Assembly (NCBI GenBank): GCA_021648845.1 | Contig: JAKJHY010000023.1 | Span: forward strand, 1 to 64,000 | Source of the DNA: Mycobacterium sp. MBM | Lineage (GTDB): Bacteria > Actinomycetota > Actinomycetes > Mycobacteriales > Mycobacteriaceae | DNA length: 64,000 bases | Direction of reading: 5' to 3' | Shown: positions 49,739-57,953 of the stretch, one piece after another | How positions within the stretch are numbered: the stretch's first letter is position 1 | How the letters are laid out: each line of letters opens with the position of its first letter | The notes under the pieces: generated by a model | Seen by the model: the letters and a program-made list of their open reading frames with translations, nothing else | The model's database searches: none | What the model was told of the DNA's origin: nothing | Made by a program: the position numbers and the translations under genes

Positions 49739-50923
49739 ATGTCGATACTGCGTCGCGGCGACCGGGGAAGCGCGGTCATCGAGATCAGGTCGGCGCTGGC
49801 GGGTCTCGGGCTGCTCAGCAGCCCCGATGCCGATCTGACCACCGGCAGGCATGTCGCGGTGGACCTGTTCGACGACGAACTCGACCACGCGGTACGTGCC
49901 TTTCAGCAGCAGCGCGGCCTGCTGGTGGACGGTATGGTCGGCGAGGCCACCTCGCGCGCACTGCGCGAGGCCTCTTACCAGCTCGGGGCGCGCACCCTGT
50001 CGCACCAGTTCGGTGCGCCGATGTACGGCGATGACGTTGCCACCCTGCAGGCCCGCTTGCAGGATCTCGGTTTCTACACCGGGCTGGTCGACGGTCATTT
50101 CGGGCTGCAGACCCACAACTCGCTGATGTTCTTCCAGCGCGAGTACGGATTGTTCCCCGACGGTATCTGCGGGCCCGAAACGTTGCGCTCGTTGTACTTC
50201 CTCGGGTCCCGGGTCACCGGCGGTTCACCGCACGCGATCCGCGAGGAGGAGCTGGTGCGCAGCTCCGGTCCCCGGCTGTCCGGCAAGCGGGTGATCATCG
50301 ATCCGGGCCGCGGCGGGGACGACCTCGGTGCCATCATCTCCGGGCCCGAGGGTCCGCTCAGCGAGTCAGATATCTTGTGGGACTTGGCCAGTCGGCTCGA
50401 AGGCCGGATGACGGCGATCGGGATGGATACCTTCCTGTCCCGTTCGGCCGGGCACAGCCCGTCGGACGCCGAGCGTGCGGCGACCGCCAACACCCTTGGC
50501 GCCGACCTGATGATCAGCCTGCGCTGCACCAGTCACCGCAGTCCGGCGGCCAATGGCGTGGCATCGTTTCATTTCGGCAACTCACACGGCTCGGTGTCAA
50601 CCATCGGCCGCAACCTTGCCGACTTCATTCAACGAGAACTGGTGGCGCGCACCGGATCCAGTGATTGTCGGGTGCACGGGCGAACGTGGGATCTGCTGCG
50701 GTTGACCCGTATGCCCACGGTCCAGGTGGATCTGGGTTATGTGACGAACCCCCAGGACCGCGCGTTGCTGGCCACCAGTCAGTCCCGGGATGCAATCGCC
50801 GAGGGCATGCTGGCGGCGGTGAAGCGGCTCTACCTGCTGGGCAAGAATGACCGCCCCACAGGCACTTTCACGTTTGCCGAACTGTTGGCCCACGAACTGT
50901 CCGTGGAGCAGGCCGGCCGCTGA
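49739..50923 (+). CDS. cwlM: CwlM, inactive amidase-like activator of MurA
   Basis: The 394-residue protein has two peptidoglycan-binding-like domains (about 7-80 and 92-155: AVRAFQQQRGLLVDGMVGEATSRAL; LQARLQDLGFYTGLVDGHFGLQTHNSLMFFQ) and an N-acetylmuramoyl-L-alanine amidase 3 domain (about 183-375). The zinc His of the usual DPGHGG motif is Arg191 (DPGRGG), so it should not bind zinc normally. Known biology: CwlM is essential, cytoplasmic, phosphorylated by PknB, and activates MurA. The LTTGR segment (33-37) is kept. GGGCAGGT precedes ATG 49739. Confidence 0.94.
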   Translation: MSILRRGDRGSAVIEIRSALAGLGLLSSPDADLTTGRHVAVDLFDDELDHAVRAFQQQRGLLVDGMVGEATSRALREASYQLGARTLSHQFGAPMYGDDVATLQARLQDLGFYTGLVDGHFGLQTHNSLMFFQREYGLFPDGICGPETLRSLYFLGSRVTGGSPHAIREEELVRSSGPRLSGKRVIIDPGRGGDDLGAIISGPEGPLSESDILWDLASRLEGRMTAIGMDTFLSRSAGHSPSDAERAATANTLGADLMISLRCTSHRSPAANGVASFHFGNSHGSVSTIGRNLADFIQRELVARTGSSDCRVHGRTWDLLRLTRMPTVQVDLGYVTNPQDRALLATSQSRDAIAEGMLAAVKRLYLLGKNDRPTGTFTFAELLAHELSVEQAGR

Positions 50924-50968
50924 CGGTCCACCCACGCCATCGGCGACCGATGCCGCGCTCCACCCGGG

Positions 50969-51718
50969 TCACGCAAAACTTGCGGCACCGACCGGGGCTT
51001 GCAGACGCGCACTCTCCAGCAACCGTTCCAGCGCGGCCTCCACATCGGCCTTCCAGCCCAGCCCCTGCTCGAGCTCGAGGCGAAGGCGCGGAAAGTACGG
51101 ATGCGGTGCCACGACTTCGAAGCCCATATCGGTCAGCAGGTCCGCGGCGATGATGCACTGCTCGGTGGAGCAGTCGCCGAGCACCTCGATCACCTGCTCG
51201 ATATCTTCGGGAATCCCGGACTCCGGGCACAGCCCGTCCACCAGTGCGGTCCGTCCGAACGCCTCCAATGCGCGCACACCGCGGCGCACCAGATCCGCGA
51301 CCACCGCGCTGATCAGGCCGCGTGAGACCTGGTCACCATCGTCGGCAGCTTCGAGACCGATCGATGTCAGGAGGACCGCATCTGCACTCACCGGACCGGT
51401 GGGAAATTTCCGGGCCCGCGGAACCGCACCCGGTGGCGCGTAGAAGACATAGCCGACGCACGATTCGGCGTGGAAGGGTTCGGCCGCGTCGGGGTTCTGC
51501 TCCCCCGGCTCCACCGCACCGCGGATGGCCAGCTGCGCGCAGGATCCCCACTCCAGCATGACCATGGATAGCCACGCTTCCTTCTCGAATTCCGGATCGG
51601 CCAGATGATCATTGCCCCCCAGGGTCGACGGATCGACTTCCCAGAACACGCATCGCCTCGCATGCTTGGGCAACTGCTCGAATGCCTCGAGCCGCAGCGG
51701 GCTGATTCGTGCTGACAC
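50969..51718 (-). CDS. Conserved protein of the GNAT type (Rv3916c homologue)
   Basis: The 249-residue protein begins MSARISPLRLEAFEQLPKHARRCVFWEVDP, nearly as in M. tuberculosis Rv3916c, and has ESCVGYVFYAPPGAVPRARKFP and ADLVRRGVRALEAFG, which are placed like the core strands and pyrophosphate-loop helix of a GNAT acetyltransferase. The substrate is unknown. The GTG at 51716-51718 is taken from the homologue; it has only a weak ribosome-binding site (GGTTGGGG). It always lies between cwlM and parB in mycobacteria. A short leaderless-type reading frame lies just upstream (51735-51761). Confidence 0.85.
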   Translation of the reverse strand: MSARISPLRLEAFEQLPKHARRCVFWEVDPSTLGGNDHLADPEFEKEAWLSMVMLEWGSCAQLAIRGAVEPGEQNPDAAEPFHAESCVGYVFYAPPGAVPRARKFPTGPVSADAVLLTSIGLEAADDGDQVSRGLISAVVADLVRRGVRALEAFGRTALVDGLCPESGIPEDIEQVIEVLGDCSTEQCIIAADLLTDMGFEVVAPHPYFPRLRLELEQGLGWKADVEAALERLLESARLQAPVGAASFA

Positions 51719-51734
51719 TTCGATACCCCAACCT

Positions 51735-51761
51735 TCACATGGTCCCGGCGCGCACGGACAC
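51735..51761 (-). CDS. Possible 8-codon leaderless upstream reading frame
   Basis: On the minus strand TATCCT (51768-51773) is followed by six bases and GTG, opening an eight-codon frame (MSVRAGTM) that stops at TGA 16 bases before the start of the Rv3916c-like gene, in a different frame. If the transcript begins at this GTG, ribosomes would load here first and the frame could couple to, or regulate, the gene. This is inferred from spacing only. Confidence 0.3.
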   Translation of the reverse strand: MSVRAGTM

Positions 51762-51975
51762 CACTCCAGGATAGGAGAATGCGCTCCGCTCGGCCCACCG
51801 AGCCCGGCTAATATCGTCGACGCGGTGATCGATATCAAATACGTTGCGGCACATGCTATCTCCCTCCCCCATCGATGTTCCAGCGACCTGCTGTGAATCT
51901 AGTGTCACAGTGACGTAATTCGCCTGTGTCTCCGGTCCTGTGTCCGCAATGCCCACTCGCCCATTTCTGCGGTTC

Positions 51976-52983
51976 CTACTGGTTCGCCGAGTTCATCAGC
52001 TCTACGATCCGCTGCAGATCGTCCACCGAGCCGAACTCCACCACAATCTTGCCCTTCCGCTTGCCCAGACTCACCGTCACCCGGGTGTCGAAGGCGGTCG
52101 AGAGCTGCTCGGCAACGTCCTGCAGACCCGGCATCTGGATCGGCTTACGGCGCGGAGCCGGCGGATCGCTGGGTCCACCCCGATTGGCCAGCGTGACCGC
52201 CTCTTCGGTGGCGCGCACCGACAGGCCCTCGGCCACGATGCGCGCCGCCAGCTCCTCCTGCTTCTCCGGACCGCCCTCCAACGACAGCAGCGCCCGTGCA
52301 TGCCCGGCCGAAAGCACACCGGCGGCGACCCGCCGTTGGACCGGGATGGGCAGCCGAAGCAGACGGATCATGTTGGAGATCAGCGGGCGCGACCGGCCGA
52401 TCCGTGCCGCAAGTTCGTCGTGGGTAACGCCGAACTCGTCGAGCAACTGTTGGTACGCGGCCGCTTCTTCCAACGGGTTCAGCTGTGCCCGGTGAATGTT
52501 CTCCAGCAGCGCATCGCGCAACATGCTGTCGTCGGCTGTCTCTCGGACGATCGCAGGGATCGCAGCGAGACCTGCCTGCTGGCTGGCCCGCCAGCGGCGC
52601 TCCCCCATCACGAGTTGATAGCGCGTCGAACCGTCATCGGCGGGCATGGCGCGCACCACGATCGGTTGCATCACGCCGAACTCGCGGATGGAATGCACGA
52701 GTTCGGACAGCGCTTCCTCGTCGAAGACCTGCCGCGGCTGGCGCGGATTCGGATCGATCTGGCTCGGGTCGATCTCGCGGTACACCGCACCGAACTCCGA
52801 CACCGCTACGTCCCCGGCATTACCGGGCACAGCCGGTGCCGGCGCCGGTGCGCCGCCCATCAGGATGTCGGCGGTGGAGTCATTGATCCGGGGGCCGCCA
52901 AGGGCTTCTGCGTCCGCGGGACCGGTCGGGATCAGAGAGGCGAGGCCACGTCCCAAACCGCTGCGCTTCTTCGCCTGGTTCAT
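51976..52983 (-). CDS. parB: Chromosome partitioning protein ParB
   Basis: The 335-residue CTP-dependent DNA clamp binds parS and spreads to organise the origin. It has the N-terminal ParA-interaction tail (KKRSGLGRGLASLIPTG), the CTP-binding motifs QPRQVFDEEALSELVHSIREFGVMQPI and GERRWRASQQAG, the helix-turn-helix GVTHDELAARIGRSRPLISNMIRLL, and the C-terminal dimerisation domain. The ATG is at 52981-52983. It lies 97 bases downstream of parA in the same operon. Confidence 0.97.
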   Translation of the reverse strand: MNQAKKRSGLGRGLASLIPTGPADAEALGGPRINDSTADILMGGAPAPAPAVPGNAGDVAVSEFGAVYREIDPSQIDPNPRQPRQVFDEEALSELVHSIREFGVMQPIVVRAMPADDGSTRYQLVMGERRWRASQQAGLAAIPAIVRETADDSMLRDALLENIHRAQLNPLEEAAAYQQLLDEFGVTHDELAARIGRSRPLISNMIRLLRLPIPVQRRVAAGVLSAGHARALLSLEGGPEKQEELAARIVAEGLSVRATEEAVTLANRGGPSDPPAPRRKPIQMPGLQDVAEQLSTAFDTRVTVSLGKRKGKIVVEFGSVDDLQRIVELMNSANQ

Positions 52984-53080
52984 GCTGCTGCCCGTTCCCC
53001 TCGATCGTTGCTCTCGATGTCAAAGTTCGTCGCCTGCGGCCGCGCCCCCACCCGCCGGGGCCCAGCGGAAACGGTACTGG

Positions 53081-54067
53081 TCATCCCTGCGAGCCGCCTT
53101 TGGTTCGACCACGTTCGGCGATCTCCCGGCTGGCGTCGAGGTAGCTCATCGCGCCGCGCGATCCGGGATCGTAATCGAGGATCGTCATCCCGTAGCCCGG
53201 CGCCTCGGACACCTTCACGCTGCGTGGGATGACGGTGCGCAATACCTTGTCCCCGAAGTGCGCGCGGACGTCCTCGGCCACCTGATCGGCCAGCCGGGTG
53301 CGCCCGTCGTACATCGTCAGCACCACGGTCGTGACGTCGAGTTCGGGATTGAGATGCGCCTTCACCATCTCGATATTGCGCAACAGCTGACCCACGCCCT
53401 CGAGCGCGTAGTACTCGCACTGGATCGGAATCAGCACCTCCGGAGCGGCGACCAACGCGTTGATGGTGAGCAGCCCCAGCGAGGGCGGACAATCGATGAA
53501 GACGTAGTCAAAGCTGTGCTCCTTCAATCCGGCCAGTGCGGCGCGGAGCCGGCCCTCACGAGCCACCATGCTGACCAGTTCGATCTCGGCACCCGCGAGG
53601 TCGATCGTGGCCGGTACACAGCAGAGCCGTTCATTGTGTGGACTGCGCTGTAGCGCGGTCTCCAGCGGTATGTCGCCGATCAGGACTTCGTAGGACGACG
53701 GTGTGCCCTGCCGGTGCTCGATACCGAGGGCGGTGCTCGCATTGCCCTGGGGATCGAGATCGATCACCAATGTCTGCAGCCCCTGCAGCGCGAGGGCTGC
53801 GGCAACGTTGACCGCGGTCGTCGTCTTCCCCACGCCGCCCTTCTGGTTGGCAATGGTGAAAACCCGTTGCCGGTCCGGACGGGGCAATTGCCCCTGCCGC
53901 TTGTGCAATAGCCGGGTGGCCCGTTCGGCCTCCGCAGCGATCGGGGTGTCCGCCACCGTGTCGCCCTTCCATGTCCCGTCCGCCGGCGTCCATGTTTCAC
54001 GTGAAACATCGGCGCCCTCGGACGGCTGGCTATTCGTGGTCACGCGGCCACCTCTGCCGAACTTCAT
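53081..54067 (-). CDS. parA: Chromosome partitioning ATPase ParA
   Basis: The 328-residue Walker-type ATPase moves ParB-parS complexes. It has the deviant Walker A KGGVGKTTT (76-84), the signature Lys, and VIDLDPQGNAS and FIDCPPSLGLL for the other nucleotide motifs. The N-terminal 65 residues are a variable tail; its codons 20-26 (DVSRETW) contain a perfect parS site. CAGGAGGAAACG precedes the ATG at 54065-54067, which overlaps the rsmG stop (ATGA), so rsmG-parA-parB form one operon. Confidence 0.96.
   Translation of the reverse strand: MKFGRGGRVTTNSQPSEGADVSRETWTPADGTWKGDTVADTPIAAEAERATRLLHKRQGQLPRPDRQRVFTIANQKGGVGKTTTAVNVAAALALQGLQTLVIDLDPQGNASTALGIEHRQGTPSSYEVLIGDIPLETALQRSPHNERLCCVPATIDLAGAEIELVSMVAREGRLRAALAGLKEHSFDYVFIDCPPSLGLLTINALVAAPEVLIPIQCEYYALEGVGQLLRNIEMVKAHLNPELDVTTVVLTMYDGRTRLADQVAEDVRAHFGDKVLRTVIPRSVKVSEAPGYGMTILDYDPGSRGAMSYLDASREIAERGRTKGGSQG
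53992..54009. promoter_or_regulatory. parS centromere site 1 (inside parA)
   Basis: ATGTTTCACGTGAAACAT is an 18-bp perfect palindrome containing the bacterial parS core GTTTCACGTGAAAC. It lies inside the 5' coding part of parA, where it encodes part of DVSRETW. It is a ParB loading site. Confidence 0.92.
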
Positions 54068-54747
54068 CGTTTCCTCCTGCCTGGGCGCGTGGTGACCGTT
54101 GCGCGTCGTGCCACCACCACTGTGGCGGGTGGCTGCAAGAAGTCCACGCCACATCTCACCACCTTTACCTCTGTAGCTCCAAGCGAGCTCAACGTCCGCC
54201 GGTGCTCTTCCACCTCATCGGCTGCCCGCTCCCCCTTCAGCGCCAGCATGCGTCCCCCGGGGCGCAATAGCGGCAGGCTCCAGCGAGCCAACTTGTCCAG
54301 CGACGCCACGGCCCGGGACGCCACGGCATCCATCGGCCCGGCTTGCTCACGCACCGTTCGGTCCTCGGCGCGACCCCGGATCACCGTGACATCGAGGTCC
54401 AGCTCGGCGATTACTTCCCGAAGAAACTCACTGCGTCGCAGCAGCGGCTCGATCAACGTCACCCTCAGATCGGGACGGGCGATGGCGATCGGTATGCCGG
54501 GCAATCCGGCACCGCTGCCGATATCGGCCAGGTGTTCACCGGTCTCGAACAGTTCGGCCATGGCGGCGCTGTTCAGTAGGTGCCGATCCCACAGACGGTC
54601 CACCTCGGCGGGCCCGATCAGTCCCCGTTCGATCCCGGCGCCGGCGAGGATCTCACCGTAACGCTGCGCGACCTCCAGCCTTTCCGCAAAGCAAAGGGCC
54701 GCCGCCTGGGGCGCCGGACTCAGTTCGCCATGTTTCACGTGAAACAT
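54064..54747 (-). CDS. rsmG: 16S rRNA m7G527 methyltransferase RsmG (GidB)
   Basis: The 227-residue enzyme methylates G527 of 16S rRNA using SAM; its loss gives low-level streptomycin resistance. It has the SAM motif LADIGSGAGLPGIPIAIARP (about 69-88), the segment LLRRSEFLREV, and VASRAVASLDKL. The start codon is the ATG of a parS palindrome (54745-54747), so the protein begins MFHVKHGELSPAP; the MFHVKH start is common in GidB proteins beside parS. An alternative later start would lose this but no better ribosome-binding site is seen. Confidence 0.94.
   Translation of the reverse strand: MFHVKHGELSPAPQAAALCFAERLEVAQRYGEILAGAGIERGLIGPAEVDRLWDRHLLNSAAMAELFETGEHLADIGSGAGLPGIPIAIARPDLRVTLIEPLLRRSEFLREVIAELDLDVTVIRGRAEDRTVREQAGPMDAVASRAVASLDKLARWSLPLLRPGGRMLALKGERAADEVEEHRRTLSSLGATEVKVVRCGVDFLQPPATVVVARRATVTTRPGRRKR
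54730..54747. promoter_or_regulatory. parS centromere site 2 (rsmG start codon)
   Basis: A second perfect ATGTTTCACGTGAAACAT palindrome. Its first three bases on the minus strand are the rsmG ATG, and it encodes MFHVKH. It is 720 bp from site 1, about 5 kb from oriC. Confidence 0.92.
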
Positions 54748-54817
54748 CCTCCGGTTTACGCTCCAGGCCGACGGCCCTGAACTTGTCGCTAGAACTACAT
54801 GCGTGTAATTAGTGCCG

Positions 54818-55366
54818 TCACGCCGGCAGCACGACGACGCGACGCGAAGGCTCCGCACCCTCGCTCTCGCTCCGCACACCCTCGACAGCGGCGACGGCAT
54901 CGTGGACGATCTTGCGTTCGAACGGAGTCATCGGCGACAGCTCTTCACGCTCCCCGGACTCCAGTACCCGCCGCGCGATCTTGTCGCCCAGAGCCGCCAA
55001 CTCGTCCCGACGACGGCGACGCCACCGAGCGATATCCAGCATCAGGCGGCTGCGCTCACCCGTCTTCTGGTGAACCGCCAGCCGGGTCAACTCCTGGAGG
55101 GCGTCGAGCACCTCCCCTTTGCGTCCGACCAACTTGTTCAGGTCACTGCCACCGTCGATGCTCACCACCGCCCGGTCGCCCTCGACATCCAGATCGATAT
55201 CGCCGTCGAAGTCCAGGAGGTCCAACAACTCCTCCAGGTAGTCCCCGGCGATCTCGCCCTCCGCCACCAAACGATCTTCGAGATCATCGATCGGGGCGTC
55301 CTCGGGCGTCAGCTCGCTGTCCTCGGGCGCGGTTTCCGTGCGCTCGGTGGTTTCGGCGTCAGTCAT
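54818..55366 (-). CDS. Jag/KhpB-type RNA-binding protein (KH-R3H, Rv3920c homologue)
   Basis: The 182-residue protein has an acidic N-terminal tail (1 to about 45), a KH-like domain with GGSDLNKLVGRKGEVLDALQELTRLAV (about 73-99) and an R3H domain (MTPFERKIVHDAVAAVEGVRSESEGAEPSRRVVV, with the Arg-xxx-His type motif). Jag/KhpB proteins bind RNA and affect cell division and elongation. AGGAGAACCGAT precedes the ATG at 55364-55366. It follows yidC by 70 bases, the usual yidC-jag pairing. Confidence 0.92.
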   Translation of the reverse strand: MTDAETTERTETAPEDSELTPEDAPIDDLEDRLVAEGEIAGDYLEELLDLLDFDGDIDLDVEGDRAVVSIDGGSDLNKLVGRKGEVLDALQELTRLAVHQKTGERSRLMLDIARWRRRRRDELAALGDKIARRVLESGEREELSPMTPFERKIVHDAVAAVEGVRSESEGAEPSRRVVVLPA

Positions 55367-55436
55367 ATCGGTTCTCCTTACTTCGCCACGTCCGCCCCCG
55401 GTCGGTGTCCGGGTCGATCGGCTCTCGGCTTGGCTT

Positions 55437-56558
55437 TTAGCGCTTGCGCTTCTTCGGCCGTGCGCCCGGGCGCGGGGCGCCTGGTGTCCCGTTGGACGCA
55501 CCGTCGTTCCTGCCCTTCGGGGCAGATGTCTGTGGGCCGCCGGTGTCCCCGGCGGTCTGCGATTCGGGCGGTTCGGTCGTCGTCTCGTCCGTCGCCGACC
55601 CGTTGACGCTCTCGGCTGCCGGATCCTTGGCGACCTTGCGCGCCTTATTGGGCTTCTTGCCGGGCGCCGGTGCATTCGCGGACCGCCGCTCCAGGGCCTC
55701 CGCCTTCTTCAACTCTTCTTCGGCCTCGATCTTGCCGAACACGTAATGCTGCTGACCGAAGGTCCACACGTTGTTGGACACCCAGTACAGGATGATCGCC
55801 AGCGGCAGGAATGGGCCGCCGACCACGACACCCAACGGGAACACATACAGTGCCAACTTGTTCATCATCGCGGTCTGCGGGTTGGCCGCCGCCTCGGGGC
55901 TCTGGCGAGCCACCGACGCCCGGCTGTTGAAGTAGGTGGCCACGCCGGCCAGGATCATCAGCGGCACCCCCACCCCGATGATCGCCAGGCGGTTCACCTC
56001 GAACCCGATGAATGCCTGCCAGCTGCTCTCCGACTGGATCATGGTCGCGCCGAGCGGAGCGCCGAACAGATTCGCCTGCAGGAAGTGTTGTACGTCTGCC
56101 GCGCTGAACACGTAGTTCGGCAGCTGCTTGTTCAGCTCGAGGTCCAGACCGAGTTCGCCGAAGTTGTGTCCGGTCCTGTTGAACGACCGAAGCACGTGGA
56201 ACAGACCCAGGAACACCGGTACCTGCGCCAGCATCGGCAGGCAGCCGAGGATCGGGTTGAACCCGTGTTCCTTCTGCAGCTTCTGCATTTCCAGCGCCAT
56301 TCGCTGGCGGTCCTTGCCGTACTTCTTCTGGAGCGCCTTGATCTGTGGCTGTAGCTCCTGCATCTGCCGCGTCGTCCGGATCTGCTTGACGAACGGCTTG
56401 TACAAGATCGCACGCAGGGTGAACACCAAGAACACCACCGAGAGCGCCCAGGCGAAGAAGTTTGTGGGACCCAGAATGAAGGCGAACGCCTTGTACCACA
56501 CCCACATGATCGCCGACACCGGGTAGTAGATGATGTCGAGGCTGAACCAGTTAAACAA
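55437..56558 (-). CDS. yidC: Membrane protein insertase YidC
   Basis: The 373-residue protein inserts proteins into the inner membrane, alone or with SecYEG. The core has the YidC/Oxa1 segments FFAWALSVVFLVFTLRAILYKPFVKQ with the groove Arg, GCLPMLAQVPVFLGLFHVLRSF, and FPLGVVVGGPFLPLAIILYWVSNNVWTFGQQ. The C-terminal tail is long and basic (ending RPKKRKR). I chose the TTG at 56556-56558 because GGAG lies about eight bases before it and the frame then matches the M. tuberculosis N-terminus (FDFFSLDFIYYPVS); it overlaps the yidD stop by eight bases, allowing coupling. Confidence 0.93.
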   Translation of the reverse strand: MFNWFSLDIIYYPVSAIMWVWYKAFAFILGPTNFFAWALSVVFLVFTLRAILYKPFVKQIRTTRQMQELQPQIKALQKKYGKDRQRMALEMQKLQKEHGFNPILGCLPMLAQVPVFLGLFHVLRSFNRTGHNFGELGLDLELNKQLPNYVFSAADVQHFLQANLFGAPLGATMIQSESSWQAFIGFEVNRLAIIGVGVPLMILAGVATYFNSRASVARQSPEAAANPQTAMMNKLALYVFPLGVVVGGPFLPLAIILYWVSNNVWTFGQQHYVFGKIEAEEELKKAEALERRSANAPAPGKKPNKARKVAKDPAAESVNGSATDETTTEPPESQTAGDTGGPQTSAPKGRNDGASNGTPGAPRPGARPKKRKR

Positions 56559-56835
56559 CAGAATCGCTCCTGACGACTTCTCCCGAAGTCTTATCGCCGG
56601 TCTTCTCACCGCGCTCGGGTATGGGGTCCCATCCGCCACGGTGCCATGGACCGCACTTCGCCAACCTCACCGTGGCCAGCCAACCGCCGCGGACCAGCCC
56701 GTACTCGGTCAGGGCATCGACGGCGTACTCACTGCACGTGGGGGTGAACCGGCATGACGGCAGCCGCAACGGAGAAATCATGGTCCGATACAGCTGGATC
56801 ACAAAGATCACGCCGCTGGCGGCCCACCGAGTCAC
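56551..56835 (-). CDS. yidD: Membrane protein insertion efficiency factor YidD
   Basis: The 94-residue protein has the UPF0161 core: IQLYRTMISPLRLPSCRFTPTCSEYAVDALTEYGLVRGGWLATVRLAKCGPWHRGGWDPIP, with the three conserved Cys. YidD assists YidC-dependent insertion at the membrane. The GTG start (56833-56835) overlaps the rnpA stop (GTGA) and its stop overlaps the yidC start, so rnpA-yidD-yidC are translationally linked. Confidence 0.93.
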   Translation of the reverse strand: MTRWAASGVIFVIQLYRTMISPLRLPSCRFTPTCSEYAVDALTEYGLVRGGWLATVRLAKCGPWHRGGWDPIPERGEKTGDKTSGEVVRSDSVV

Positions 56836-57209
56836 GACCGGCTCTGCTTCTGGATTCGTGTCTTCGTCAGCGCGCTACGGAGTTCGGATTCCAGCCGGGC
56901 CGACAGGGCATCCCGACTGCCGGGCAACGCGCGGATTACCACACGCGCCCGTGGACCGAGGTCGACGGCATCATCGTTGATCAGGTGGTAGGCCACGTGG
57001 CGTAGCCGTCGAGAAACCCGATGACGCTGCACCGCCGAACCAACCGACTTGGACACCACGAGGCCTATCTTGGGTCCATCGTCGCAACCGTCGGGAAATC
57101 CGTCGTGCAACGCGTGCACGACGAGATCGGGCTGAACCGCCCGTACGCCTTGGCGAACCGTGACACCGAAATCGGTAGACCGTGTCATCCGGTACCGGGC
57201 CGGAAGCAC
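56832..57209 (-). CDS. rnpA: Ribonuclease P protein component
   Basis: The 125-residue basic protein pairs with RNase P RNA to process tRNA 5' ends. It has RMTRSTDFGVTVRQG at the N-terminus and the RNR-type motif KSVGSAVQRHRVSRRLRHVA. The GTG at 57207-57209 gives MLPARYRMTRS and the same length (125) as the M. tuberculosis protein; longer frames upstream overlap rpmH and lack homology. It lies 22 bases after rpmH in the classic rpmH-rnpA-yidD-yidC order. Confidence 0.94.
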   Translation of the reverse strand: MLPARYRMTRSTDFGVTVRQGVRAVQPDLVVHALHDGFPDGCDDGPKIGLVVSKSVGSAVQRHRVSRRLRHVAYHLINDDAVDLGPRARVVIRALPGSRDALSARLESELRSALTKTRIQKQSRS

Positions 57210-57231
57210 TGCCGGAGAACCCTGCGTCGAA

Positions 57232-57375
57232 TCACGCAGTGAGGGAACGGCGGCCCTTGCTGCGGCGACCCGACACGATGGCGCGACCCGCGCGCGTACG
57301 CATGCGCAACCGGAAACCGTGCACACGGGCCCGGCGGCGGTTGTTCGGCTGAAAAGTCCGCTTGCCCTTGGCCAC
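57232..57375 (-). CDS. rpmH: 50S ribosomal protein L34
   Basis: The 47-residue, Arg/Lys-rich protein contains KRTFQPNNRRRARVHGFRLRM and GRAIVSGRRSKGRRSLTA, the L34 signature. The start is GTG (57373-57375) with AGGAGATACAGCC directly upstream. It is the first gene of the rnpA-yidD-yidC operon and diverges from dnaA, as in most bacteria. Confidence 0.97.
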   Translation of the reverse strand: MAKGKRTFQPNNRRRARVHGFRLRMRTRAGRAIVSGRRSKGRRSLTA

Positions 57376-57953
57376 GGCTGTATCTCCTCGTTCGGTCTGG
57401 TGTCCACAACCTCGATCACCATGAACGTCATGGCAGCCGAGGACGCAGCCACCGTTGGTAAGCTCATCCATCTTGCCGGCGCGGCACCTCTGCGGTCCGA
57501 GAGAACCACCGAGTCGCAGCCGTATCACCACGTGCGGGCGACTGCTCGAGGGTACTGACGAGATTTGCCTGGGTCAAACCTGGCCAGGACCGGTCCCGCA
57601 GCTCCCGAATCGAGCCTCATCCGGCAACAAAAACCACACCAGTCACCAACTTTGCCTTCGCTGTGCAGAACCTGTCGGCAATGTTGCGGAACGGTTGGCA
57701 CTCCGAGAGAAAACTGTTAGCTTCTGGCAATGCCGTTTCGAAGTGGAACGGCGCCGGAACCAGAGCGAGGACGACACCGGCCGAGAGCCCGCAGACCGCA
57801 AGGTATGTGCAGAGCTTCGACAGGGATCCACGCCCACAAATAGCGCGACGATTACTACTGATTGCTGTCCACAGTCTGTGGATAACTATGTGGACAGTTT
57901 GTTATCGTCGCCCCCCGGGACATCCCGAGGAAGCCGTTAGGGGGTAGGCGTCG
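57376..57953. other. rpmH-dnaA divergent intergenic region
   Basis: This 578-bp region carries the promoters of rpmH (minus) and dnaA (plus). GTGTCCACA at 57400-57408 is a one-mismatch DnaA box near rpmH, and three more lie before dnaA (57865-57897). Short open frames exist but none has a ribosome-binding site or recognisable motif. The stretch around 57621-57720 is less GC-rich (CAACAAAAACC, GAAAACTGTTAGC) and is a likely promoter area. TATCGT at 57903-57908 could be a -10 for dnaA. Confidence 0.6.
57865..57897. promoter_or_regulatory. Three DnaA boxes in front of dnaA
   Basis: CTGTCCACA at 57865-57873 (plus strand), a perfect TTATCCACA on the minus strand at 57877-57885, and CTGTCCACA on the minus strand at 57889-57897 lie within 33 bases, ending 56 bases before the dnaA start. 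They can mediate DnaA autoregulation or serve as an extension of the origin. Confidence 0.75.

Noticed and set aside
50938..50952. CATCGG-cga-CCGATG hairpin between cwlM and the Rv3916c-like gene
   Set aside because: The stem is only six pairs with a 3-base loop and no T-run; too weak to call a terminator.
57732..57752. Near-palindrome GCCGTTTC-N5-GGAACGGC upstream of dnaA
   Set aside because: It looks like a parS at first sight but lacks the CACGTG centre and has the wrong spacing.
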